7,503 nt of DNA from CAYYBZ01 sp964470285 [NCBI: uncultured Oligoflexia bacterium] (GTDB lineage: Bacteria; Bdellovibrionota_G; CAYYBZ01): NCBI GenBank assembly GCA_964470285.1, contig CAYYBZ010000086.1:1-7503 (forward strand). The letters are read 5' to 3'. Within the stretch, counting starts at the first letter, position 1. The number at the start of each line of letters is the position of its first letter. Made by a program: the position numbers and the translations under genes. Below the pieces are notes generated by a model. It saw nothing but the letters and a program-made list of their open reading frames with translations. It ran no database searches and was not told the DNA's origin. This document shows positions 1 through 6,269 of this stretch, in pieces.

Positions 1-118
1 TTTAAAATGCAGTTTAAATCCGCCCAAAGAGAAAAAAACCACTCAATAACATTGCCCTAGTCAGAACTGCATATGTTTAATAACAAAGAAATTACTTCAA
101 TTGCGATGCGTTAATTCC

Positions 119-146
119 TTGATTTTTAATTATTTTGTTATATATT
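119..146 (+). promoter_or_regulatory. Putative sigma70-type promoter for the small exported protein gene
   Basis: TTGATT (119-124) and TATATT (141-146) are separated by 16 bases and resemble -35 and -10 boxes. A start about 7 bases further on would leave a leader of roughly 20 bases that still contains the ribosome binding site. The surrounding DNA is very AT-rich, so chance matches are likely; this is prediction only. Confidence 0.4.
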
Positions 147-157
147 GTCGGTATAAC

Positions 158-165
158 AGGAGGGG
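158..165 (+). promoter_or_regulatory. Strong Shine-Dalgarno site that fixes the start of the first gene
   Basis: AGGAGGGG lies 7 bases before the ATG at 173. It decides between that ATG and an in-frame ATG at 101: the upstream start has no such site, and using it would place 24 non-signal residues before a textbook signal peptide. Confidence 0.85.
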
Positions 166-172
166 AGCCGTT

Positions 173-598
173 ATGTTTAAAAGAATTTTTCTGGTTTCAT
201 CTGCAATTCTTATTGCTTTGAGTTTTCTTGCCTCAAACTCCTACTCAATGAAGTCAAAGAAAAGTTTCAATGACTTCGAAAAGCGCCTGGAAAAGATTAA
301 AGGTGAATTCAAGGTTATAGGAGAGGTAACGCTCAAACCGGGTGAAGAACAATCGTTTCAGACTTACTCATTTAAACCCGTATCAATTGATTTTAAAACC
401 CATCTTACTAAGAAGTATCTCAAAAAAACCCGTAACGACGGAATAGGAATTAAAAAACTTACAAGTCTAAAGTATTATCTGAAAGACCCGGGACATGCCT
501 CAATGAAGGTTTTGCCGGATGACGGACTTGTTAAGTTCAGCGTAAAGAATTTTGAGAAGTTTCCGATTACTGTAAAAATTTACAAAATACTCGGCTGA
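173..598 (+). CDS. Small exported basic protein of unknown function
   Basis: I do not recognise this 141-residue protein. It starts with a clear Sec signal peptide: MFKR, a hydrophobic stretch at about residues 5-20, then a polar SNSYS region with probable cleavage near residues 21-25. There is no lipobox cysteine, and the protein has no cysteine at all, so it should be released outside the cytoplasmic membrane. The mature part is lysine-rich. A short charged, probably helical stretch (about 30-44) is followed by alternating hydrophobic and polar segments that suggest a small beta domain. The motif KPGEEQSF (about 55-62) and a C-terminal segment ending KIYKILG look like strands of a beta-sandwich, but that is inference. 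The start at 173 is chosen over an in-frame ATG at 101 because of the ribosome binding site and signal peptide. The next gene is on the same strand 105 bases downstream, too far to imply tight co-translation. Confidence 0.8.
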   Translation: MFKRIFLVSSAILIALSFLASNSYSMKSKKSFNDFEKRLEKIKGEFKVIGEVTLKPGEEQSFQTYSFKPVSIDFKTHLTKKYLKKTRNDGIGIKKLTSLKYYLKDPGHASMKVLPDDGLVKFSVKNFEKFPITVKIYKILG

Positions 599-640
599 TG
601 CTTATTGAACTGTAATAGGCTTCCGGAAACATTTTAAAGA

Positions 641-668
641 TTGCTTCACTTTTACCCCTAAATATATA
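641..668 (+). promoter_or_regulatory. Possible promoter of the PLP enzyme gene
   Basis: TTGCTT (641-646) and TATATA (663-668) are 16 bases apart in the 105-base gap before the enzyme gene; an overlapping TATACT at 667-672 could serve as an alternative -10 box. The AT-rich setting makes this weak. I saw no riboswitch-like structure in the gap, and no convincing terminator for the preceding gene, only a short TTCCGGAA palindrome at 621-628. Confidence 0.3.
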
Positions 669-703
669 TACTGTCCCAGTTTGACTTTAAAAGGGGTAAA
701 GAA

Positions 704-1966
704 ATGGAAGACTCAAAGAAGAACGATTATATACAAAAATTCTATCTAAACTGCGGATTCTCAACAAGAGCAATACACGCGGGAAATCACATAGGCCAGC
801 CCGAAAGCACGAGCCATGCCAATCCTATTTATCAGACAACAACATTCGTTTTTAAGAATTCAAGAGAAGCAGCAGATATATTCTGCGGTGAAAAGGACGG
901 ATACGCATATACCAGACTCGGTAATCCTACGGTTAGACTTTTGGAAGCCAAATTAAATGCCCTTGAAGGAAAAGAGATAAAGCTTAAAAATCCCGATATA
1001 AGGGTTTCTACACTTGCATTCTCGACGGGCATGGCTGCAATAAGCTCCTGCATTATGTCGGCACTGGACGCAGGAGATACGGTAATACTCGGAGATGTTG
1101 TATACGGAGCCACGGATCATGTCTGTGAAAATGTATTTAACAGATACAATATTAAAACCGTCCAGGTTGATATGTCGGATACCGGGAAGTTTGAAAAGGC
1201 GATGAAGGACAATCCTGAAACAAAACTCGTTCTTTTTGAAACACCTGATAATCCCATGCTCAAGATATGCGACATTGAAGCAATAAGTAAAATTGCAAAG
1301 GGTGTAAACAACAAATGTCTTGTAATGCTTGATAATACTTTTGCAACGCCATACCTTCAAAGGCCCCTTAACATGGGTGTCGATATAGTCGCACACAGTA
1401 CTACCAAATACATATGCGGTCACGGAGTTGTTGTCGGCGGAATTGTTACAACTATAAACGATTCTTTCAAACAAAAACTTTACACAATACAGAAGGACAT
1501 CGGCGGATCACAAAGCCCCTTTGATGCATGGCTTGTAACCATGGGAATTAAAACTCTGCCGTTAAGAATGGAAAAACACTGCAAAAATGCCATGGAAATA
1601 GCAAAATTCCTGGAAAAACATTCTAAAGTACAAAGTGTAATTTACCCGGGACTTGAAAGTCATCCTCAGCATAAACTTGCAAAAAAACAGATGAAGGATT
1701 TCGGGGGAATGATTTCATTTGAACTGAAAGGCGGCTACGATGCCGGAGTAAAATTGATGGATAACATTCATGTCTTCACTTTAGGTGTTTCACTGGGATG
1801 CATTGATTCACTTATACAGCACCCGGCATCCATGACCCATGCCTGCGTTCCCAAATCAAAGAGGGAAACGAAAGGCATTTCAGACGGTCTCGTAAGAATA
1901 TCTGTAGGAATCGAGGATTCTCAGGATCTTATCTCGGCCCTTGATAAAGGACTGGAACACTGTTGA
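704..1966 (+). CDS. PLP-dependent trans-sulfuration enzyme, methionine gamma-lyase-like
   Basis: This 420-residue protein belongs to the Cys/Met metabolism PLP-dependent family (fold type I), which includes methionine gamma-lyase, cystathionine gamma-lyase/synthase and O-acetylhomoserine sulfhydrylase. It is expected to be a cytoplasmic tetramer acting on sulfur amino acids. The opening GFSTRAIHAG is typical. YTRLGNPT carries Tyr69 and Arg71, which in the family bind the phosphate of PLP in the neighbouring subunit. Tyr134 is the ring-stacking tyrosine, Asp210 in LDNTFATPY contacts the pyridine nitrogen, Lys235 in HSTTKY forms the Schiff base, and Arg398 in GLVRIS binds the substrate carboxylate. 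QHPASMTH (372-379) and the Lys-Asp pair at 264-265 favour methionine gamma-lyase. However, Ala136 (YGAT) replaces the cysteine (YGCT) typical of that enzyme, so substrate specificity is open. The protein is slightly long because of a ~17-residue N-terminal extension and about ten extra residues near 91-104. The start is supported by AAGGGG (691-696), 7 bases upstream of ATG. The next gene is convergent. Confidence 0.9.
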   Translation: MEDSKKNDYIQKFYLNCGFSTRAIHAGNHIGQPESTSHANPIYQTTTFVFKNSREAADIFCGEKDGYAYTRLGNPTVRLLEAKLNALEGKEIKLKNPDIRVSTLAFSTGMAAISSCIMSALDAGDTVILGDVVYGATDHVCENVFNRYNIKTVQVDMSDTGKFEKAMKDNPETKLVLFETPDNPMLKICDIEAISKIAKGVNNKCLVMLDNTFATPYLQRPLNMGVDIVAHSTTKYICGHGVVVGGIVTTINDSFKQKLYTIQKDIGGSQSPFDAWLVTMGIKTLPLRMEKHCKNAMEIAKFLEKHSKVQSVIYPGLESHPQHKLAKKQMKDFGGMISFELKGGYDAGVKLMDNIHVFTLGVSLGCIDSLIQHPASMTHACVPKSKRETKGISDGLVRISVGIEDSQDLISALDKGLEHC

Positions 1967-2025
1967 TATAAGACAACACCTGATACGAAAATTTAAACCA
2001 TAAGAAAAAGGTTCATGGAGAATCG

Positions 2026-3999
2026 TTAATCAAGCTTGACGCTGTAATAGAAGCTTGCTTTTGTAAATTTTCTGAATCTTTCTCCAATCTCATTCAGAGG
2101 TATTGTTGCCAGACCCTTTCCTTTAACATAATAGGAAACCAGTTGATTTGCACCCCTCAAATTACCCTGGGCCTTAATCATTGAGACTTTTTTCATCAGT
2201 TTCTCCACAGATTTTTCAAGCCTTGGAAATTCAATTTCAAAACGCCAGGATTTTTCTTTTGTTTCGGGATCCGTAACCTGAACTCTTTTTAAGGCCCCGT
2301 CTTTAATGAAGGTCCCTATCTGAACTGCAGATAGCTGGGAGTAAACCTTGGGATTTCCGCCCGCTGTAAATAAACCTCTGGATAAATGATTGAAGCACCA
2401 GAAAATATCGGATACATACTGGCTGTAGAGTCTTTCCTTATCGATTAAACCTTTTTCATTTAGATATTTAACAAACCACAGGCTTCCCGTCTGGGCTTTT
2501 AATTCTTCGAGTATAGATGCCATTCTTCCACCGAAAACCTCTTCAGAACTTTTGCCTTTCGGTCCGGAATCTTTATGCGGACCCAGGTTATGAACGGCTT
2601 CATGAAGAACCGTATTTAAAAGAGAAATCTTTTTCCCGGGGTTAAAATACTTAAGCGTTTTGGGCCCGAAGTAAAGCGCGGCCCTGTGTTTTGATATTTT
2701 CATGGAATCAGGATCCGTATAGAAGTTTGTCATCGCAACCGTTCTGCCACGGCCTTCTTTTGCAACAGGGCCCCAGTTGGGAAGCGACTGTCCTACCGTA
2801 GCACCTAAATTGTCCCTCGAATCGCCCGCATTTAAAACAATATCTATAAATTCAGGCATCTGAAAGCTGACATCTCTGGCTTTGTATGAGGGACCTATAA
2901 GCTTGGCCAGTTTGTTTTCCATTTCCTTTCTTAAGGGCATAAGCTTTTCTTTCCATACCTTGGAATCCTTGCTTATAAGTGCAAAGGAAACATGAAAGCC
3001 CGCTTTTACCTGACAGGGATCAAAGTAAACTTCATCGGGTGCGATTCTTAAATACCACTTTGAATTATCTGGGCTCATTTTGGACCAGGCTTCATCGGCC
3101 TGCTCCCAGTTATTTGTCTCAAAACCCTCAGCGGCAGCCAACAAATAATTTCTAAATGCATTTTCCTTCACCGGGTCAACTATTGCTGCGGCCTTTTTAA
3201 GCTCCCTTGCTATTTTCTTCATATCCTGAGCATAGACTTCAGTCAGAGGCACAGCTCTGAAACCTTTAGAGTTCTTATTATTTCTAACTACGGTAAAGGG
3301 GTTCATAAGCTCCTTGCCGTTGGGTTCATTTCTTAACATTTCACACATCTTTGCATCATGGGTTAAATTTTCCGGATAGGCGTCAGACTTCCTTGATGCA
3401 AATGTCGGGTCGGCCGTACAAAAAGGAGAGTTCTCCGTTTCCGGAGCTTCACACCAGACACCTTGATTCCTCTTGTATAAAGCATTGCTGGCTAAATCGT
3501 TTTTAGGTATATGGGATTTAACCTGCCATCCGCCCTTTTGAATCTGATAGAGCTTTTCGATAATTTTAGATGCATTGACTATATGGCTCACAATGGCTTT
3601 ATCGTTTTTCGACGCATTAGATAAATCTGTATATATTAGTGTCGGCCTGCCCTGTTTAAGTTCATATTTAACAAGCTCGTGTCTTTTTGAGTTAACAAGC
3701 ATTCCGTAAACATTTTCAAATTCTTTCGTGAATGAAGATCCCTTAACGTATTTTGACAGTTTAGTATCTGTACCGACTGTAACCAGCTCATTTGGATCAA
3801 GAATTCCAGGATTGCTCTCATCTGAATACCAGTAGACAGGTATTTTGTTCTCTACGGCTAAGTTATTAAAATCAAGCCTTTTTAATGCCGGATACCCGAA
3901 TTGCTCATGTCTTTTAATCTCTTCTTTTGAAGCTTGTGCTAAACTGAGACATAAAAAACTAAAAAGGATTACAAATATAAAGAAACGATACTTAAACAT
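2026..3999 (-). CDS. Exported putative zinc metallopeptidase, dipeptidyl-peptidase III (M49)-like
   Basis: This 657-residue protein begins with a strong signal peptide (hydrophobic residues about 6-20, likely cut after AQA at 21-23), so it should act in the periplasm or outside the cell. The best functional clue is HEAVH (466-470) in LHEAVHNLGPH, followed about 30 residues later by EELKAQTGSLW (498-508). That matches a gluzincin layout: two zinc-binding histidines, a catalytic Glu467, and a third ligand probably Glu499. The HExxH, GP/GI, GKG, EExKA order resembles the bacterial DPP III-like proteins, where the motifs are HEIxHGLG and EEGKAD; classic DPP III has HELLGH and EECRAE. The NLGATVG and GRTVAMTN segments (398-404, 418-425) precede the zinc site, as comparable segments do in that family. 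Cysteines at 183, 194, 219 and 329 could form disulfides after export. The family call is by remembered motif, without a search; substrate is unknown. An AGGGAGG site lies 4 bases before the ATG. A gene for another exported protein lies 95 bases upstream on the same strand. Confidence 0.8.
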   Translation of the reverse strand: MFKYRFFIFVILFSFLCLSLAQASKEEIKRHEQFGYPALKRLDFNNLAVENKIPVYWYSDESNPGILDPNELVTVGTDTKLSKYVKGSSFTKEFENVYGMLVNSKRHELVKYELKQGRPTLIYTDLSNASKNDKAIVSHIVNASKIIEKLYQIQKGGWQVKSHIPKNDLASNALYKRNQGVWCEAPETENSPFCTADPTFASRKSDAYPENLTHDAKMCEMLRNEPNGKELMNPFTVVRNNKNSKGFRAVPLTEVYAQDMKKIARELKKAAAIVDPVKENAFRNYLLAAAEGFETNNWEQADEAWSKMSPDNSKWYLRIAPDEVYFDPCQVKAGFHVSFALISKDSKVWKEKLMPLRKEMENKLAKLIGPSYKARDVSFQMPEFIDIVLNAGDSRDNLGATVGQSLPNWGPVAKEGRGRTVAMTNFYTDPDSMKISKHRAALYFGPKTLKYFNPGKKISLLNTVLHEAVHNLGPHKDSGPKGKSSEEVFGGRMASILEELKAQTGSLWFVKYLNEKGLIDKERLYSQYVSDIFWCFNHLSRGLFTAGGNPKVYSQLSAVQIGTFIKDGALKRVQVTDPETKEKSWRFEIEFPRLEKSVEKLMKKVSMIKAQGNLRGANQLVSYYVKGKGLATIPLNEIGERFRKFTKASFYYSVKLD

Positions 4000-4003
4000 A
4001 AAA

Positions 4004-4010
4004 CCTCCCT
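4004..4010 (-). promoter_or_regulatory. Shine-Dalgarno site of the metallopeptidase gene
   Basis: Read on the minus strand, AGGGAGG sits 4 bases before the start codon at 3999. The spacing is short but workable. It supports this start, which also gives an intact signal peptide. Confidence 0.75.
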
Positions 4011-4051
4011 AAAATTATCGAGGATTATACTCCCTAACTTAATATCATGGA

Positions 4052-4080
4052 ATTAAATACTTTTATGAACAATTCGTCAA
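4052..4080 (-). promoter_or_regulatory. Promoter of the metallopeptidase gene
   Basis: On the minus strand, TTGACG (4080-4075) and TTTAAT (4057-4052) are spaced 17 bases apart, each one mismatch from the sigma70 consensus. A start near 4046 would give a leader of about 47 bases. A perfect TATAAT at 4029-4024, nearer the gene, has no good -35 partner and may be a second start or chance. The metallopeptidase gene can therefore probably be transcribed without the gene upstream of it. Confidence 0.55.
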
Positions 4081-4094
4081 TAGCATAAAATCAC

Positions 4095-5498
4095 TTATTC
4101 GAACTTAAAGGCCTTAATAAATTTCGAGAAATCCAAAGCTCTTTTTTTAGAGTCGGCTTCATCAGAAACAAATGCCAGTTCATAGATATATGGACCTTTT
4201 TGCATAAACAGGCTGTCCTTGTATCTGTAGCGCGAAAAAAAGGATTTCTTGAATTTATAAGTGTAGTCAATACCTTTTTTATTTTTAATCGAAGTATCTT
4301 TGATTTGATTTGATTCGTAATACTTATAAAAGGATTTTAGTAATTTATTTTGATCCTCAACAAATTCTTTCAAGTTATCGGCCGCGGTTACATTTACAAA
4401 AGCCAGGTCGTCACTGGATCTCTTAAGCGGTTTGAATTGTACGGTTCCGGGTCTGTAAGCATAAACCTGCCAGTTAACGGGAGAATCAAGTGAAAAACCG
4501 TAGAAATTACTTTTAAAAAGGCTTCCCGCTTTTAGATTTGAGGGAACAAGCATTCTTTTAAGGTGTTTTTCAGTCGGTAAATAACTAAATAAATTGATAA
4601 GCCTGTTAAAATCCTTTTCACCCTTTACAAATTCTTCGGTTTCGGTAGCTGTAATTCCCATAACGTACATCAAAGGTTTTCTATAAAAATAAACCCGTTT
4701 TTCAAGCTTGGCCGTTCCGTCAATGAGCTTTTTAAATTCCAAAAGACCGCAGTCATATTTGTGATAAGAACATTTATTTATTTTAGATATTTTTATGATA
4801 TCCGTTCTTTTTAGATAATCTACATCCTTTTTAGCCATCCAGAAGGCTGAAGGGATATCCTGATCAAGATGTACTGAAGAAAGATACATTTCCCAGGGTT
4901 CTTTTTGAGGTAAAATCGTCAAATACTCCATTACTCCCCGGTAGTCCATTCCGAAAGTCTCGTAATTTTTAAGTTTTCCGAGTTTATAATAAGTCCAGTT
5001 ATTGCGGTAGAAATTATCACTTTCCTTTAAAAGAGGGAGCTCTTTCTCAAAGTCTATTCTCAATATTTTTAAACCGCTTCCTTCTTTTACAACAGAAATC
5101 ATGGCCTTAGAATGTTTTTGCGAAACAAGAGCGCTTTTGAGATATATTTTTATTTCCTGAATTTTAACAAGCGCTTTTATATTTAAACCAAAATTTGTTA
5201 TTTTTATTACTTCATGATCGAGCTTAATTATTTCTGATCTCTTGGCTGACTCTCTAAGGGCATTTATGTATGAGTTTTTATCCGGATGATTATCGTTTAC
5301 AAAAGACTTTGAAAGAACAGAAGAAACCTTCTTAAGATTTTGCTCAGAGACGGCATCAAAGAAGTTTTTTAGAAGCATGGATACTTTATCGTCAGAAATC
5401 TGGCTTTGCGTCTTTTTAAGTGATTGAGACGTATAAGATGTTGAGAGAAACGTAAAGGTCAATAAAACCAAAGATAAAATTTTAAAACTTTTAATCAT
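4095..5498 (-). CDS. Exported protein of unknown function with NTF2-like and PsbP-like regions
   Basis: This 467-residue protein has a Sec signal peptide (MIKSFK, hydrophobic about 7-18, likely cut near 20-25) and no lipobox cysteine. Residues about 36-152 look like an NTF2/SnoaL-like domain: an amphipathic helix with FFDAVSEQNLKKV, then SKSFVND, further helix and long strands ending in LKILRIDFEK. Such domains often serve as accessory or ligand-binding units. The C-terminal region (about 329-467) resembles the PsbP/Mog1-like fold: FYGFSLDSPVNWQVY at its start, strands through GIDYTYKF and GPYIYELAF, and a last helix leading to FIKAFKFE. The middle (about 215-308) repeats a similar pattern of strands, a tyrosine-rich strand (YFYRKPLMYVMGI), then an acidic helix ending in LINLFSYL, so a second, degenerate copy is possible. 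The only two cysteines, 243 and 250, could form a disulfide. No catalytic motif is visible, so a binding or structural role outside the membrane is inferred. GAGGG (5510-5506) lies 7 bases before ATG. The downstream gene encodes an exported metallopeptidase. Confidence 0.75.
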   Translation of the reverse strand: MIKSFKILSLVLLTFTFLSTSYTSQSLKKTQSQISDDKVSMLLKNFFDAVSEQNLKKVSSVLSKSFVNDNHPDKNSYINALRESAKRSEIIKLDHEVIKITNFGLNIKALVKIQEIKIYLKSALVSQKHSKAMISVVKEGSGLKILRIDFEKELPLLKESDNFYRNNWTYYKLGKLKNYETFGMDYRGVMEYLTILPQKEPWEMYLSSVHLDQDIPSAFWMAKKDVDYLKRTDIIKISKINKCSYHKYDCGLLEFKKLIDGTAKLEKRVYFYRKPLMYVMGITATETEEFVKGEKDFNRLINLFSYLPTEKHLKRMLVPSNLKAGSLFKSNFYGFSLDSPVNWQVYAYRPGTVQFKPLKRSSDDLAFVNVTAADNLKEFVEDQNKLLKSFYKYYESNQIKDTSIKNKKGIDYTYKFKKSFFSRYRYKDSLFMQKGPYIYELAFVSDEADSKKRALDFSKFIKAFKFE

Positions 5499-5538
5499 TA
5501 TTCAGCCCTCAAAACTTAAAATTTCTCAAAAGAATATC

Positions 5539-5544
5539 ATTATA
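5539..5544 (-). promoter_or_regulatory. Perfect -10 box upstream of the NTF2/PsbP-like gene
   Basis: TATAAT on the minus strand (5544-5539) lies about 40 bases before the start codon, in the divergent gap to the methyltransferase gene. I find no good -35 hexamer at 16-18 bases; TTGACT at 5553-5548 is far too close. It is therefore a candidate only, possibly activator-dependent. Confidence 0.35.
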
Positions 5545-5619
5545 TTCAGTCAATACAATCAAAATTACCTGCCGTAAAGTCTTAAACTTTCAAACCGATT
5601 TCTGATATGATTCCGTAAT

Positions 5620-6181
5620 ATGCAAAAGATTTTGGAAATATTAAATTATTTTAGTAAATCCGCAAATTCTTATTCCAAATCAAAGATTCTCATTTTAAAC
5701 ATATTTTCTGCATTAGTTTTTATGTGTCTCATTCCTGCTTTGATGTTTATGGGCGGCAGAATAACTGTTGATTTAACGGGTGATTTAAAAATTCCGTCCC
5801 TGAATCCAGGGATTTATATTTTTCTGATGTTAATGGGATTTATTATAAGAGCATGGGCCAGCTGGGCACAAAATAGGATCAGGCTCTCCCCTTTACACAA
5901 ACCCATCCAAAAAACTTATTGTAAAAGGTCCTTACAAATATACGCGAAACCCTATCATGCTCGGCTTAATGTTGTATTATTTTGGGCTGAGCCTTTTCTT
6001 TAACTCAATAACACAATTTATTTTCATTTTTATAATTCCTTCACTGTTCGGGAATATGTATCACAAGTTTATTGAGGAAAAGGAGCTTTTCCAAAAGTTT
6101 GGTGTCGAATATCTCGATTACAAAGAAAAAGTTCCATTTCTAATTCCATTTCCCGGATTCAAAAAAAGTTCGACAAATTAA
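5620..6181 (+). pseudogene. Frameshifted isoprenylcysteine carboxyl methyltransferase-family gene
   Basis: Two overlapping reading frames together encode one ICMT/PEMT-type membrane methyltransferase, a family that uses S-adenosylmethionine. The first frame gives membrane segments at about residues 24-45 and 65-82 and reads sensibly to AWASWAQ (Gln84, 5869-5871), then turns to nonsense and stops at 6001-6003. The family signature is in the frame one base on: IGSGSPLYTNPSKK, then VKGPYKYTRNP, two more membrane segments, and the C-terminal motif FGVEYLDYKEKVPFLIPF. Removing one A from the run AAAA at 5870-5873 joins them as WAQIGSGSP with no lost or extra residue, giving 186 residues, a normal family length. 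A downstream ATG at 5957 lies inside the conserved RNP-IMLG motif and is not a likely true start. No Shine-Dalgarno site is seen before the ATG at 5620, and an in-frame stop at 5608 rules out a longer start. Substrate is unknown; bacterial members rarely act on prenylated proteins. A sequencing error or a recent mutation are both possible. Confidence 0.85.
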
Positions 6182-6191
6182 AGCTAAACCC

Positions 6192-6219
6192 TTGATAAAA
6201 TTCTATTAACTGTTACAAT
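6192..6219 (+). promoter_or_regulatory. Extended -10 promoter of the deoxyhypusine synthase-like gene
   Basis: TTGATA (6192-6197) and TACAAT (6214-6219) are 16 bases apart, and a TG at 6211-6212 one base before the -10 box adds an extended -10 element. A start near 6226 would leave a leader of about 44 bases containing a small potential hairpin, GTCT-AAAA-AGAC (6229-6240), too weak to call a regulator. This suggests transcription independent of the broken methyltransferase gene. Confidence 0.6.
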
Positions 6220-6258
6220 TGCCGCGCTGTCTAAAAAGACGCCTGTAACCTTAATTAC

Positions 6259-6265
6259 GGGGAGG
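6259..6265 (+). promoter_or_regulatory. Shine-Dalgarno site of the deoxyhypusine synthase-like gene
   Basis: GGGGAGG lies 4 bases before the ATG at 6270. It is a strong match at slightly short spacing and supports this start. Confidence 0.75.
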
Positions 6266-6269
6266 AATA

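Noticed and set aside
1-60. Possible C-terminal tail of a plus-strand gene entering from the left (open to a stop at 58-60, or in another frame to 47-49)
   Set aside because: Too short and without recognisable motif; open stretches of this size are expected by chance.
101-172. In-frame upstream ATG extending the first gene by 24 residues
   Set aside because: No ribosome binding site there, the added residues bury the signal peptide, and AGGAGGGG sits at ideal spacing before the ATG at 173.
599-703. Riboswitch (for example S-adenosylmethionine-binding) before the PLP enzyme
   Set aside because: The gap is short and shows no multi-stem structure or conserved core; TTCCGGAA at 621-628 is an isolated palindrome.
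832-1474. Antisense open frames of 93, 173 and 65 codons opposite the PLP enzyme
   Set aside because: They lie wholly inside a strongly conserved gene on the other strand, carry no motif, and lack supported starts.
1967-2025. Bidirectional terminator between the convergent genes
   Set aside because: Only a 4-bp AACC/GGTT pairing and a short CCAT/ATGG pairing are visible in 59 bases, with no T tract.
3636-3821. 61-codon open frame on the minus strand inside the metallopeptidase gene
   Set aside because: Alternate-frame shadow of a well-supported gene with no ribosome binding site or motif.
5957-6181. Separate 74-residue protein starting at the ATG at 5957
   Set aside because: The ATG falls inside the conserved RNP-IMLG motif of the methyltransferase family, no ribosome binding site precedes it, and the sequence continues upstream in the same frame as family-like protein.
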